From contig DASCQM010000006.1 of the NCBI GenBank assembly GCA_036013055.1, positions 1-64,000 of the forward strand: a stretch of 64,000 nt of DNA. The letters are read 5' to 3'. Under the pieces are notes generated by a model. The model was not told where the DNA came from, did not search any database, and was given only the letters and a program-made list of their open reading frames with translations. Below are positions 26,433-35,637 of this stretch, in pieces (positions within the stretch are counted from its first letter, which is position 1; each line of letters opens with the position of its first letter). The DNA is from SHYR01 sp036013055 (GTDB lineage: Bacteria; Chloroflexota; Dehalococcoidia; UBA2979). The position numbers and the translations under genes are program-made.

Positions 26433-27635
26433 CTATGAGCGCGGCATATCGAGGCCGCGATGGGCCATCACGTTCTTCAGAATCTCCGGCGTGCCGTGAG
26501 CGTGGTTGGAGTGGCTGAGCCGCACGCCGCGCTCGATCTCGCCCAGCATCGGTGCCCAGCGGTCGCCGTACTTGAGCTGTCCGTACGGCCCGAGCAGGCG
26601 GTAGGCGGCGTGCATGAAACGCGGCGTCCACTCCTTCTGCCAGAGGCCGAGCACGGAGCTGCTCGACTGGTGCAGGCCGCCGCCGATCTTCTCGCCGATC
26701 ACGTCGTTGCCGGATTCGCGTTGCTCACGCGCCCAGATCGTGCGCCAGTAGAGCTGACGCTGGACCTCGAGCTCGATCGCGAACTCGGCGAGCATCAGTC
26801 GCGTCTCCTCCGCGTCGATCAGCAGGCGACCGCCGACCGGCTCCTGGTTACAGAACTGCACAAAGTCGTCGAAGGTGCGCTGCGAGCTGTAGGGCCCGGA
26901 ACCCGGGCGCGAGTGCAGGTCAACGCTCAGCGCTTCGTACCACGCCTGATCCTTCGTGCCGATCAGGTTGTCCTTCGGCACGCGCACGTTGTCGAAGTAG
27001 ATCCAGCTGAGGTTCGTGCCGCCGAGGTCCATCTTCGGGACGACGGTGATGCCCGGCGTCTCAAGGTCACAGACAATCGCGCTGATGCCGCGGTACTTCG
27101 TCGCATCCGGCGTCGTGCGCGCCGCGACCATCATGTATTCGATGCGGTGCGCGCGCGTGTTGAAGATCTTCTCGCCGTTGAGCACGAACTCGTCGCCCTC
27201 CTCGACGGCGCTGAACGAGAGCGCAGCGAGGTCGGAGCCGGCCTCCGGCTCGGTGAGGCCGTTGCAAAAGCCGATCTCGGCGGTGCGCAGGTCTTCGAGC
27301 CAGCGGTCGCGCTGCGCGTCCGTGCCGTACGAGATCAGGGCGGACGCGGGGTCGCTCTGGAAGTTCATGAACGGCCCGCGGTGGTAACCGATCTCCGCCA
27401 TCAGGATCGCCTGCTCGGTCTTCGACCGTGGCTGCTGCCCGCTGTACCGCTCCGGCCACGCGAGCGAGAGCCAGTTGCGCCCCCCGAGCTTGCGCGCGAA
27501 CGAGCGGGTGAACTCGTAGGCCTCATCGTCCTCGTACGCGGTCTCGCCGCGGTAGTCGGCGGGGATCTCCGCTTCGAGGAACTCGACGACCTCGCTGCGC
27601 CACGCCTCTTCGGCAGGGCTGAAGTCCAGATGCAT
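26433..27635 (-). CDS. acyl-CoA dehydrogenase (long partner of a pair)
   Basis: A 400-residue acyl-CoA dehydrogenase fold (HLDFSPAEEAWRSEVVEFLEAEIP, GFCNGLTEPEAGSDLAALS, NGEKIFNTRAHRIEYMMVAARTT). The RxxFG FAD motif of the classical enzymes is absent; the region reads SQRTFDDFVQFC. This is as in one member of heteromeric steroid-type dehydrogenases, where only half the sites bind FAD. It is 19 bases upstream of its putative partner. Substrate unknown; the operon suggests a branched or cyclic acyl-CoA. Confidence 0.85.
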   Translation of the reverse strand: MHLDFSPAEEAWRSEVVEFLEAEIPADYRGETAYEDDEAYEFTRSFARKLGGRNWLSLAWPERYSGQQPRSKTEQAILMAEIGYHRGPFMNFQSDPASALISYGTDAQRDRWLEDLRTAEIGFCNGLTEPEAGSDLAALSFSAVEEGDEFVLNGEKIFNTRAHRIEYMMVAARTTPDATKYRGISAIVCDLETPGITVVPKMDLGGTNLSWIYFDNVRVPKDNLIGTKDQAWYEALSVDLHSRPGSGPYSSQRTFDDFVQFCNQEPVGGRLLIDAEETRLMLAEFAIELEVQRQLYWRTIWAREQRESGNDVIGEKIGGGLHQSSSSVLGLWQKEWTPRFMHAAYRLLGPYGQLKYGDRWAPMLGEIERGVRLSHSNHAHGTPEILKNVMAHRGLDMPRS

Positions 27636-27697
27636 GCTGCGACCTTCCGTTCTCAGTCGTATATCTGCGCGGGCATCGCGCGGGTTCCTTGCGCCTG

Positions 27698-28120
27698 CTA
27701 GCCGCCGATCGGGCGGAAGCGCGGCATCGTGATCTCGTCGTTGATGTCTTCGAACACGATCTCGACCGCCATCTCGACGCGCACGTCATCGACGGGGCAG
27801 TCGACGAGATTGACGGGCATGCGCGGACCTTCCTCGAGCTCGACGACCGCGATCACGAACGGCACATCGTCGGTGAAGGCGCGGTGCGGTGCTCGTCGCA
27901 CGATCGTGTAGGTGTAGACCGTACCGCGACCGCTCATCCGCTCCCACTGCACGTTGTCGCTCCAGCAGTGTGGACAGAGCGAGCGAGGGTAGAAGTACGC
28001 CTTCTCACAGTCGGCGCAGCGCTGCAGCCGCAGCTCGTGCTCCTTCAGCGCCGTCCAGAACGGCTCTGTGTCGAAGTCCGGCGTCGGCAGCGGCTTCGGG
28101 GGGAGTGTCTCCTGTGTCAT
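27698..28120 (-). CDS. DUF35 OB-fold/zinc-ribbon acyl-CoA-binding protein
   Basis: 140 residues. The rubredoxin-like zinc ribbon CADCEKAYFYPRSLCPHC is followed by the OB-fold DUF35 domain (GRGTVYTYTIVRRAPH, VPFVIAVVELEEGPRMPVNLV). Its ATG overlaps the stop codon of the thiolase-like gene (ATGA). Proteins of this pair type form complexes, as in Ltp2-ChsH2(DUF35), where the DUF35 domain holds the acyl-CoA for retro-aldol cleavage. The same pairing recurs at 48.7 kb. Confidence 0.88.
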   Translation of the reverse strand: MTQETLPPKPLPTPDFDTEPFWTALKEHELRLQRCADCEKAYFYPRSLCPHCWSDNVQWERMSGRGTVYTYTIVRRAPHRAFTDDVPFVIAVVELEEGPRMPVNLVDCPVDDVRVEMAVEIVFEDINDEITMPRFRPIGG

Positions 28121-29271
28121 GACGCCTCCCGTCCCCAGATCAGGCTCACCTGGTGATTGAGGTGCCCGCCGTTGGCGTGCGAGATGGCGAGTTCGGCGTC
28201 CGCGACCTGTCGGTCGGTGCCCTCGTACTCGTGGCGGAGCTGGCGGACGGCCTCGACCATCGTCCAGATGCCGAACGTACCGGGGTGGTTGAACGAGAGT
28301 CCGCCGCCCTGCGTGTTCATCGGGAAGTCGCCGCCGGGGCCGGTGCGGCCGCCCTCCATGTAGGGACCGCCCTCGCCCTTCTCGCAGAAGCCGAGGTCTT
28401 CGACGATGCAGATCGCCTCGCTCGTGAAGGCGTCGTAGATCTGCGCGACGTCGATGTCGGCACGGTCGATCCCCGCCATCGCGAAGGCGATGTCGCCTGA
28501 CTCTCTCGCGGCGGTGCGGTTCATGTCCTCCATCTGCCAGATGTTGACGTGCGTGTGGCCCTCACCCGCGCCGAGCAGGTAGATCGGCTGCTGCTTGAGG
28601 TCGCGGGCGCGCTCAGCCGAGGTAACCACCACGGATGCCGCCGCGTCGCAGACGAGACAGCAGTCGAGCAGGTGCAGCGGGTCGGCGATCATCCGCGAGT
28701 CGAGCACGTCGTCGATGTCGATCGGGTCGCGCATCATCGCGCGCGGGTTCATCTCCGCCCAGCGCCGCGTCGAGACGGCGAGTTCGGCGAGTTGCTCCGA
28801 CGTCGTGCCGAACTCGTGCATGTGGCGGCGAGCGGCGAGCGCGTAGTTCGTCGGCGGGCCGATCAGGCCGATCGGCGTGTCCCACGAGTTGCCGCCGCCG
28901 CCCATCGAGAGCTGCCCGCTCGCACGACGTCCAGAGCGATTGTTGCCAGCGTGCGTGATCAGCACCGTCTCGGCCATGCCGGCCGCGATCATCGCGGCGG
29001 CGTGCTGCAACTGGATCGGGTTCGACGCGCCGCCGGCTGAGGTGGTGTCGATGCCGCGCACCGGCATCAATCCGAGGTATTCGGCGATATTTGCCGCAGG
29101 ACCGCCGTGCGAGTAGACGGTGTCGATATCGTCCTTGGTCAGCCCGGCGTCCTCGATCGCCGCCTTCGAGGCCTCGGCCATCAACTGGTTGACCGTCTTG
29201 TCGGGGATGATGCCGATCTGCTCCGGCTCGCCGATGCCGACGACCGCGATCGCTCCGCTGATACCGCTCAT
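28117..29271 (-). CDS. thiolase-like (SCP2/Ltp2-type) protein lacking the nucleophile cysteine
   Basis: A 384-residue thiolase-fold protein. Where thiolases have the acylated Cys, the sequence reads DTTSAGGASNPIQL with no Cys. A conserved IYDAFT Tyr motif follows later, then QGGGLSFNHPGTFG near the end. Cys-less members such as Ltp2 act as retro-aldolases with catalytic tyrosines rather than thiolases. Coupling to a DUF35 gene by a four-base overlap supports that role. I infer cleavage of a beta-hydroxyacyl-CoA side chain. Confidence 0.82.
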   Translation of the reverse strand: MSGISGAIAVVGIGEPEQIGIIPDKTVNQLMAEASKAAIEDAGLTKDDIDTVYSHGGPAANIAEYLGLMPVRGIDTTSAGGASNPIQLQHAAAMIAAGMAETVLITHAGNNRSGRRASGQLSMGGGGNSWDTPIGLIGPPTNYALAARRHMHEFGTTSEQLAELAVSTRRWAEMNPRAMMRDPIDIDDVLDSRMIADPLHLLDCCLVCDAAASVVVTSAERARDLKQQPIYLLGAGEGHTHVNIWQMEDMNRTAARESGDIAFAMAGIDRADIDVAQIYDAFTSEAICIVEDLGFCEKGEGGPYMEGGRTGPGGDFPMNTQGGGLSFNHPGTFGIWTMVEAVRQLRHEYEGTDRQVADAELAISHANGGHLNHQVSLIWGREAS

Positions 29272-29290
29272 CGCCGCTCCTCAGCCTTCG

Positions 29291-30208
29291 CTAGTCCTCG
29301 GACGCTCGTGGCAGGCGGGTGATGCCCGCGCCGAGCCCCGTCTGGAAGTACTCGGCGATCGACTCGACGGTCCAGCCCTCGTCGCTGAGCGCCGTGTGGG
29401 AGGGGTAGATGTCGTTGTAGATGCCCACGGAGTCGCCGCTCATCGCAAAGACGCGGCCGGTGATGTCCGCAGCCTCGTCGGAGAGCAGAAAGACGGGCAG
29501 GGGCACGCCATCCTCGGGCAGGTTCGGGCGTCGGTTTGCCGCTCGCTCGCGACCGATGCCCGCCGCGGCGCGCACCTCCTGCGCTCGCTCGGCCTGAGGC
29601 CCGCCGGGCGTCATGCGCGTCTGCGCGCCGATGTGGTAGGCGTTCGCGCGCACGCCGTGCGGGGCCAGCTCGCGCGCTGCCGCCATCGAGAGGCCGACGA
29701 TTGCAGTCTTCGCCGCACCGTAGTTCGCCTGCCCGCTGTTGCCGATCAGTCCGCTACCGGACGAGACGCCGAGGATGCAACCCGACTGCTGCTTCACCAT
29801 CTGCAGCGCCGCGTACTGGGTGCAGAGGAAGTTGCCGCGCAGGTGGACCGCCATGACGGCGTCCCACTCTTCTTCCGTCATGTTGAAGATCATGCGGTCG
29901 CGCAGGATGCCGGCGTTGTTGACGATGCCGTCTAGCTGGCCGAACTCGGCGACTGCCTGTTCGACGATGCTGCGCGCGCCGTCCGGTTCGGCGACCGAAC
30001 CGAAGTTCGCGACGGCCCGGCCACCGGCCTTCGTGATCTCTTCCGCGACCTCGGCAGCAGGGCCGTCGGATGGCGACGTGCCATCGACGTTCACGCCGAA
30101 GTCGTTGACGGCGACGGCCGCGCCTTCCTGCGCGGCGAGCTGGGCCATCGCCCGCCCGATGCCGCGCCCCGCGCCGGTGATTGCAATGACTTTGCCTTCT
30201 AGCAGCAT
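29291..30208 (-). CDS. short-chain dehydrogenase/reductase (3-hydroxyacyl-CoA DH type)
   Basis: 305 residues with TGAGRGIG, NNAGILRD, a catalytic Ser region (GVSSGSGL) and YGAAK. The layout, including a DFGVNVDG insert after the second strand, resembles the dehydrogenase part of peroxisomal multifunctional enzyme 2 and FabG-like 3-hydroxyacyl-CoA dehydrogenases. It is nine bases upstream of no obvious promoter and lies between a second SDR and the thiolase-like gene in the operon. Confidence 0.87.
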   Translation of the reverse strand: MLLEGKVIAITGAGRGIGRAMAQLAAQEGAAVAVNDFGVNVDGTSPSDGPAAEVAEEITKAGGRAVANFGSVAEPDGARSIVEQAVAEFGQLDGIVNNAGILRDRMIFNMTEEEWDAVMAVHLRGNFLCTQYAALQMVKQQSGCILGVSSGSGLIGNSGQANYGAAKTAIVGLSMAAARELAPHGVRANAYHIGAQTRMTPGGPQAERAQEVRAAAGIGRERAANRRPNLPEDGVPLPVFLLSDEAADITGRVFAMSGDSVGIYNDIYPSHTALSDEGWTVESIAEYFQTGLGAGITRLPRASED

Positions 30209-30217
30209 GGTTCGTTC

Positions 30218-31027
30218 CTAACCGTTGCTCTGTGCGGCGCTGATCTGGGCCAGCGCACCGCCGGTCTCGGTGCCGAGCCGCACGGGCGTGCCGAGCGTGC
30301 CTCGGAAATGGCTTGCCAGCTTCTGGGCGTCCCAGCCACCGGGCACGCTGGCGACGATGTCCTGGCGGTGCCGCGAGTAGACGGCGATGCGCTCACGACT
30401 GACGAGGAAGACCTCGCCGGAGACGTCGTCCGCCTCGTCCGAGGCGAGGTAGCGCGCCAGCGAGGTGGCCGCGTCCTCGGCACTGCCGGCCTCACCGGGC
30501 ACGAGCCACGGCGAGTCGCCGTCGTCGAGTGTGCCGAGCGCCTGCAGGTCGATCGCGTTCGCGGTGATGCCGTAGCGGCCGAGGTCTTTCGAGATCACGC
30601 GCACGAAGCCGTACATCCCGGCCGACGCCGCCGCGAAGGCGACTCCGCCATCGGTGTTCGAGAGCCGCGACATGCCGAGCCCGGAGGTGGAGAGCACGAT
30701 GCGACCCTGCTGCTGCTGACGCATGATCACGGAGGCGTCGTGGACCACGGTGAAGGCTGCCTTGATCGTCCCCGCCATCGTCGCGTCCCAGTCCTCGACC
30801 GAGAGGTCGAGCAGCGAACCGGGCCGGTTCACCGCCGCCCCGCAGACGAGCACATCGACTCGACCACGCGCATCGACGGCCTCGCGGAGCACGGCCGAGC
30901 CGCCCTCCTGCGTTGACGTGTCGGCGTCGGATGCGACGACCAGCGCGCCATCGGCCGCGAAGGCTTCCGCCGCCGCTTTGCCGAAGCCCTGATCGGCCCC
31001 CGTTACCACTACTACTTGCTCAGCCAT
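30218..31027 (-). CDS. SDR-fold protein with degenerate active site
   Basis: A 269-residue Rossmann SDR. The cofactor motif TGADQGFG and the ISKDLGRYGITANAIDLQ helix are intact. The YxxxK catalytic pair is not: the segment reads AFAAASAGMYG, with Phe at the Tyr position and Ser at the Lys position. The NNAG motif is CGAAVNR. It may act as a partner subunit of the neighbouring SDR (29291-30208) rather than as an enzyme. It overlaps the double CaiB gene by eight bases. Confidence 0.8.
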   Translation of the reverse strand: MAEQVVVVTGADQGFGKAAAEAFAADGALVVASDADTSTQEGGSAVLREAVDARGRVDVLVCGAAVNRPGSLLDLSVEDWDATMAGTIKAAFTVVHDASVIMRQQQQGRIVLSTSGLGMSRLSNTDGGVAFAAASAGMYGFVRVISKDLGRYGITANAIDLQALGTLDDGDSPWLVPGEAGSAEDAATSLARYLASDEADDVSGEVFLVSRERIAVYSRHRQDIVASVPGGWDAQKLASHFRGTLGTPVRLGTETGGALAQISAAQSNG

Positions 31028-33614
31028 TCGCTGCTCCTCCGGCCTGCTGTGCCGCTGCTACAGAGGGCCAGTGGGCGACCAGCTCCGGTGCGTAGCTGTC
31101 GCCGATCTGTCCCGATTGCTCATGCTCTCGATACTCCTCGTCGCTCATGCCGACAAGTTGCTTCCAGACGTACTCGTTGTCCTGGCCGAGCGTGACCGGC
31201 GCGCTGCGCAGCGCGTTCGGCGTGTTCGCCATGCGCCAGATCAGGCCCGTGTACCAGTGACGCCCGGTGACCTCGTTCTCCAGTTCCTCGTAGAACCCAC
31301 GCGCGTCGAGCTGCGGGCAGGCGCGCTTCTCCGCTGCCGTCTGCACGGGCCCGGCCGCGACGCCTGCAGCCTGCAACGAGTGGAACAGCGGGAACTTCTC
31401 GTGCGGGCGCGTCAGCTCCCCGATCGCAGCATCGAGCGCATCGAGGTTCGCCAGCCGTTCGCCGGCGGTCGCGAAGCGCGGGTCGGCCGCGAGCGTTGAG
31501 CTGCCGAGCACCTCGCAGAGCGCGGCGAACTGCGCGTCGGTCTCGACGTCGATCGCGATCCACTCGTCCTTGCCGCTCGTCGGGTACACCTGATGTGGCG
31601 CGTGGCTGGGGTGGCGGTTCCCGCGCGGGCCGGGGTCGGAGCCGTTCATCGTCCACTCGAGGATCGGCTCCGCGATGATCGGCAGGAAGTTCTCCGCCTG
31701 CGCCAGCTCGATCTGCTGCCCTCGCCCGCTGCGCAGCCGATGACGCAATGCCATCACCACGGCCAGCGCGCCCTGGATGCCGGCGATCGCATCACCGACG
31801 AGTCCGCTCCCCGCCTCGTCCGGGGTCCCGACGGGGTAGCCGCGCAGGTAGTGGTGGGCAACGGTCGCCTCAACGTGCAGCCCGAGGCCGCGGTAGTTCT
31901 TGAATGGCCCGTCCAGCCCGTAAGCGGGCATCCGCAGCATGATCAGGTCCGGATTGATCGCCTTCAGCTCGTCGTAAGTGATGCCCGCCTTCTCGATCGT
32001 CTCGGGCACGTTGTTCTCGACGAAGACGTCCGCGTGGGCGACGAGCCGGCGGAACAGCTCGCGGCCCTCGTCGGTGCTGATGTCGGCGGTGACCGATCGC
32101 TTGTTGCGAGCGTGGCTGTTGAAGCCGGAGTTGCGGTCCCACGGGCGCGCGCCGGGGTCGAGGTCGGGGAAGGTGTGCCCGCCCGGGCTGCCGGTGCCGC
32201 GCTCGTGCAGCTCGATCTGCTCATCGCGGGTCGTCGCTCGTTCCATCTGCCGCGTCTGCGGCTGGAAGCGCGTGATCGGTTCCACGCGGATCACCTCCGC
32301 GCCCCACTCCGCCAGCAACTGCGTGCAGTAGGGGCCGGCCCAGACGACGGTCGAGTCGATCACACGCACGCCGTCGAGCGGCAGCCGCCCCGTCGGAGCA
32401 TCGCTCTCGGCCGGTACCGGCTGCTCGCGCGCGGCCCACGCGCCAGCGCCACCGTCGAGGGCGGCGAGCACGTCGGCGGTGTGCTTGCCGAGCGTCGGCG
32501 CGCGGCTCGCAGCGGGGCGCGGCGAGGCGGACATGATGAACGGGCGCCCCGGGTACGTCTGCGCGCCGGTGTGCGGGTGGTCAATCTTTTCCCACGCGCC
32601 GCGGTCGATGAAGTGCGGCTCGCTGACGAGGTCTGCCGGACTGTTGATCGGTCCGGCGAGTAGGTTGTGCTGCTGCGCCTCCGCGATCGCCTCGCGCTTC
32701 CCTCGCTGCATCAGCCAGCCGAGGTATGACGCTTCGATGTCCTCGACGAGCGCCGGGTCGACGAGAGCGAGCGCACCCTGCAGGCGTGCGTCGCCGACCA
32801 GCTCGGCGCGGCCGATCATCGTGAGAAACGCGTTCAGCCTGCGCGGGCCGCCGGTGCCGAGGATGTGCACGTAGCCGTCGAGGCAGGGCCGCACGCCACT
32901 GGCGAGGGAGACGCCCGCGGCGGCGCGCTTCAACTCGTAGCCGGAGTAGGAGTGGTTGGTCAGGTACGGCGTCACGCGGTCGCGGGAGCCGGCCTGCGTC
33001 TCGTAGATCGAGACATCGACCCAGTCACCCTCGCCGCTGCGCTCCTGCCGCAGGTAGGCGGCGATCGTTGCCAGCGCCGCCACGCCGCCGGCCTGGTGCA
33101 TCGCCAACGAGCCCGCGTTCTTCAGCGGCTCACGGTCGCGGCTGCCGGTCCAAATCAGTGGGCCCGCCATCGCCTGAGCGGTGAGGTCGGTGAGCTGATA
33201 GCCGGCGTATGGCCCGCTCTGACCCCACGGGGTGATCGAGGTGAGTACGAGACCGGGCCGCAGCTCCGATAGCGCCTCGAAGCTCAGTCCGATCGCCGCG
33301 AGCCATCCCGGTGCGAAGTCCTCGATCAAAATGTCTGTGCCTGCGATGAGCTTGCGCAACGCCGCGACGCCATCCTCGGATCCGAGATCCAGGGTGACGC
33401 TGCGCTTGTTGGTGTTGAGGTGCAGGAAGCGCAGTGATCCCTCGACGTGGGGTTCGTCACCGAAGAACGGCGCCTCGCCGCGAGCGGGATCGCCGTCGGG
33501 TGGCTCGACCTTGATCACATCGGCGCCGAAGTCGGCGAGCAACTTCGTCGCGTACGGACCCGCGACGTTGCCGGTGAGATCGAGCACGCGTGTGCCGTTG
33601 AGTGGTCCTGTCAT
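31020..33614 (-). CDS. double-length CaiB/BaiF family III CoA-transferase
   Basis: 864 residues made of two full CaiB/BaiF units. Half one starts PLNGTRVLDLTGNVAGPYATKLLADFGADVIKVEP. Half two starts near residue 415 with LPLDGVRVIDSTVVWAGPYCTQLLAEWGAEVIRVEP. By eye, Glu is at the nucleophile position in both halves (VDVSIYE, IELAQAE). It is clearly related to the 839-residue protein at 9211 in both halves. It opens the operon that continues to 24.4 kb. It may load CoA onto, or take it from, the substrate of that pathway. The ATG at 33614 follows a GGGGGA ribosome site. Confidence 0.87.
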   Translation of the reverse strand: MTGPLNGTRVLDLTGNVAGPYATKLLADFGADVIKVEPPDGDPARGEAPFFGDEPHVEGSLRFLHLNTNKRSVTLDLGSEDGVAALRKLIAGTDILIEDFAPGWLAAIGLSFEALSELRPGLVLTSITPWGQSGPYAGYQLTDLTAQAMAGPLIWTGSRDREPLKNAGSLAMHQAGGVAALATIAAYLRQERSGEGDWVDVSIYETQAGSRDRVTPYLTNHSYSGYELKRAAAGVSLASGVRPCLDGYVHILGTGGPRRLNAFLTMIGRAELVGDARLQGALALVDPALVEDIEASYLGWLMQRGKREAIAEAQQHNLLAGPINSPADLVSEPHFIDRGAWEKIDHPHTGAQTYPGRPFIMSASPRPAASRAPTLGKHTADVLAALDGGAGAWAAREQPVPAESDAPTGRLPLDGVRVIDSTVVWAGPYCTQLLAEWGAEVIRVEPITRFQPQTRQMERATTRDEQIELHERGTGSPGGHTFPDLDPGARPWDRNSGFNSHARNKRSVTADISTDEGRELFRRLVAHADVFVENNVPETIEKAGITYDELKAINPDLIMLRMPAYGLDGPFKNYRGLGLHVEATVAHHYLRGYPVGTPDEAGSGLVGDAIAGIQGALAVVMALRHRLRSGRGQQIELAQAENFLPIIAEPILEWTMNGSDPGPRGNRHPSHAPHQVYPTSGKDEWIAIDVETDAQFAALCEVLGSSTLAADPRFATAGERLANLDALDAAIGELTRPHEKFPLFHSLQAAGVAAGPVQTAAEKRACPQLDARGFYEELENEVTGRHWYTGLIWRMANTPNALRSAPVTLGQDNEYVWKQLVGMSDEEYREHEQSGQIGDSYAPELVAHWPSVAAAQQAGGAANG

Positions 33615-33732
33615 CGAGTCCCCCGCCGAGGCAGTGCTTGCCACACGACCCGCAGGGAGCATACCGCCCCGCGCAAGGGCGACTGTTCGGGTGGCATCGG
33701 GAGGTACCATTCGCCGGTACCCGGAGGTTCCC

Positions 33733-34704
33733 ATGCGCGCTGCTGTTGTCCCTGAGTTCGGAACGCCCGACGTGATCACCGTCGCCGACGTCGATGAGCC
33801 GAAACTGCAATCGGGCGAGATTCTCGTTCGCGTCACCGTCGCGGGTATGAACTTCGCCGATGCTGGCATGGTCTCCGGGGCGAGCCGGCGCGCCGAGCCG
33901 CCGTTTGTGCCGGGCGTTGAGGCTGCGGGCACGGTGCTCGATGCCGGCGATGGCGGCGAGTTCGCCGTCGGCGATCGCGTCGTCTACTGGAACCCGCTGC
34001 CGAGCGCGTTCGCGGAGCAGGCCGCAGTACCGGCATGGCGCGCCGTGAAACTACCGGACGATGTCACCGACGACGTCGCGGTCTCGCTGATGGTTGCGGG
34101 GACGACCGCGCACTACCTCGCGGTCTCGACCGCTCCGCTGGAGGCGGGTCAGAGCTGTCTGATCTGGGCTGCCGCGGGCGGTGTCGGGCACCTGCTCGTG
34201 CAGATCGCGAAGCTCCGAGGAGCGCGCTCGGTCGCCGTCGTCGGCAGCGACGAGAAGGCCGAGATCGCGCTCGCGCTCGGCGCGGATGTCGCGATTCGCT
34301 ATCGGCAGGAGGACGTCGTCGCGGCGGTGCAGGCGGTAACGGACGGGCAGGGCGTCGATGCCGTCTACGACAGCGTCGGAGCGGCGACGATTGAGCGGTC
34401 GTTCCAGTCGACGAAGCGGCTCGGCACGTGCGTGCTCTACGGAGGCTCGTCGGGCGCCGTCGGTGTGCTCGACACCACGCTGATGCAGGCGGCGGGGTCG
34501 ATCTTCTTCACGTGTCCCGGCCTCGGCGATTACCTGCGCGACGCGGCCGAGTACCAGTCACGGCTCTCAGATCTCTTCGAGTGGCATCGGCAGGGCAAGC
34601 TGACGCCGCGCATCGGCGACGATGTTGGGTTCGACGGTGTCGCGGACGCGTTGACGCGGATGGCGGCGGGGACGACGAGCGGCAAGCTGCTGGTGCGGCC
34701 CTAG
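33733..34704 (+). CDS. NADPH:quinone oxidoreductase-like medium-chain dehydrogenase
   Basis: A 323-residue MDR protein without zinc ligands. The GroES-like part has GMNFADAGMVSG and VPGVEAAGTV, and the Rossmann motif is WAAAGGVGHLLVQIAKLRGA. The Tyr-containing AAAGGVGH and GVDAVYDSVGA segments resemble quinone oxidoreductase 1. It is divergent from the double CaiB operon, 118 bases away. GGAGG lies before the ATG at 33733; upstream open sequence belongs to the other strand's gene. Confidence 0.85.
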   Translation: MRAAVVPEFGTPDVITVADVDEPKLQSGEILVRVTVAGMNFADAGMVSGASRRAEPPFVPGVEAAGTVLDAGDGGEFAVGDRVVYWNPLPSAFAEQAAVPAWRAVKLPDDVTDDVAVSLMVAGTTAHYLAVSTAPLEAGQSCLIWAAAGGVGHLLVQIAKLRGARSVAVVGSDEKAEIALALGADVAIRYRQEDVVAAVQAVTDGQGVDAVYDSVGAATIERSFQSTKRLGTCVLYGGSSGAVGVLDTTLMQAAGSIFFTCPGLGDYLRDAAEYQSRLSDLFEWHRQGKLTPRIGDDVGFDGVADALTRMAAGTTSGKLLVRP

Positions 34705-34742
34705 CTCAACGCCTTGGATGTGACTCGTTAGCCGGCCGGTCT

Positions 34743-35594
34743 CTAGCCGGCCTGCCGCGCGATCACGTGGCGGTAGACGTTGCCGACGTTGAGCGCCTTG
34801 ATGCGGTCGGTGGCCGGATAGAGGCGCTGGCCGATCGGGTAGGGGTCGACATCGGGCCGAGGCTCGGCGAGCGCTTCCTCCTCGGTCAGGCCGCGCTTCA
34901 CGAAGTCCTCGACAGCATCGATCCAGCCCTCGATCACCGTCGCCTGCTCGCTCAAGTAGCTGTTGTCACACGGCTCCCCGTGGCCGGGCACGATCACCTC
35001 CGCGCCCAGCGCCTCGATGCGCTTCAGCGCCTCCAGCCACTCCCACGGATCGGCTTCCTGCACAAAGCTCATCATGCGATGGAATACGTTGTCCCCGGTG
35101 AAGACCACGCCCTCGTCCGGCAGGTAGACGGCTGTCTGCGGCGGGGTGTGTCCGGGGATGTGATGAAGCTCGATCGTGTGATCGCCGAGCTCGACCGTCA
35201 GTTCCTTGTCGAAGAGCCGCGTCGGCGGGTTCGGCGGGTAGTGCGGGTGTTGGAGCAGCCAGACGCTGTCCGGGTCGGTCTCCTGCATCTGCTCCACGCG
35301 CTCGTCAGACTGCATACGCGGAATCGTCTCCTCGTAGCGGGCCTCCATCAGGGTCTGACCGATCACCTCGACGCCGGGGAAGAACGAGTTGCCGAGGATG
35401 TGGTCGCCATGCGGCTCGGTGTTGACGAGATGGCGGATCGGGCCGTCTTCCGAGAGCCGCTCGCGCCACTGCACCGCGTTGATCGGTTGCTGCGGCGTAT
35501 CGATCATGAAGACGCCGTCCGAGGTCGTGACGAACCCGGGATTGCAGCCCCAGTAGTAGATCTCGGCGTAGACGTTGTTGCTGACCTGGCGCAT
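34743..35594 (-). CDS. metallo-beta-lactamase-fold hydrolase with altered metal motif
   Basis: 283 residues. The first metal motif reads NTEPHGDHILGN, so the first His of HxHxDH is Glu while the second His, Asp and last His remain. Downstream ligands are visible (HHIPGHTPPQ, FTGDNVF, VPGHGEP). It could use a modified metal site; the reaction is unknown. It is upstream of nothing obvious on its strand and 43 bases after an SDR gene, so the two may be cotranscribed. Confidence 0.8.
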   Translation of the reverse strand: MRQVSNNVYAEIYYWGCNPGFVTTSDGVFMIDTPQQPINAVQWRERLSEDGPIRHLVNTEPHGDHILGNSFFPGVEVIGQTLMEARYEETIPRMQSDERVEQMQETDPDSVWLLQHPHYPPNPPTRLFDKELTVELGDHTIELHHIPGHTPPQTAVYLPDEGVVFTGDNVFHRMMSFVQEADPWEWLEALKRIEALGAEVIVPGHGEPCDNSYLSEQATVIEGWIDAVEDFVKRGLTEEEALAEPRPDVDPYPIGQRLYPATDRIKALNVGNVYRHVIARQAG

Positions 35595-35637
35595 GCAGCG
35601 TCCTCCTCGTCGTTCGGTGGCAGCTGCCGTCGAGCGG

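Noticed and set aside
28117..29271. Simple annotation as acetyl-CoA acetyltransferase
   Set aside because: The acylated Cys of thiolases is absent (DTTSAGGAS), and the DUF35 partner points to an Ltp2-type aldolase.
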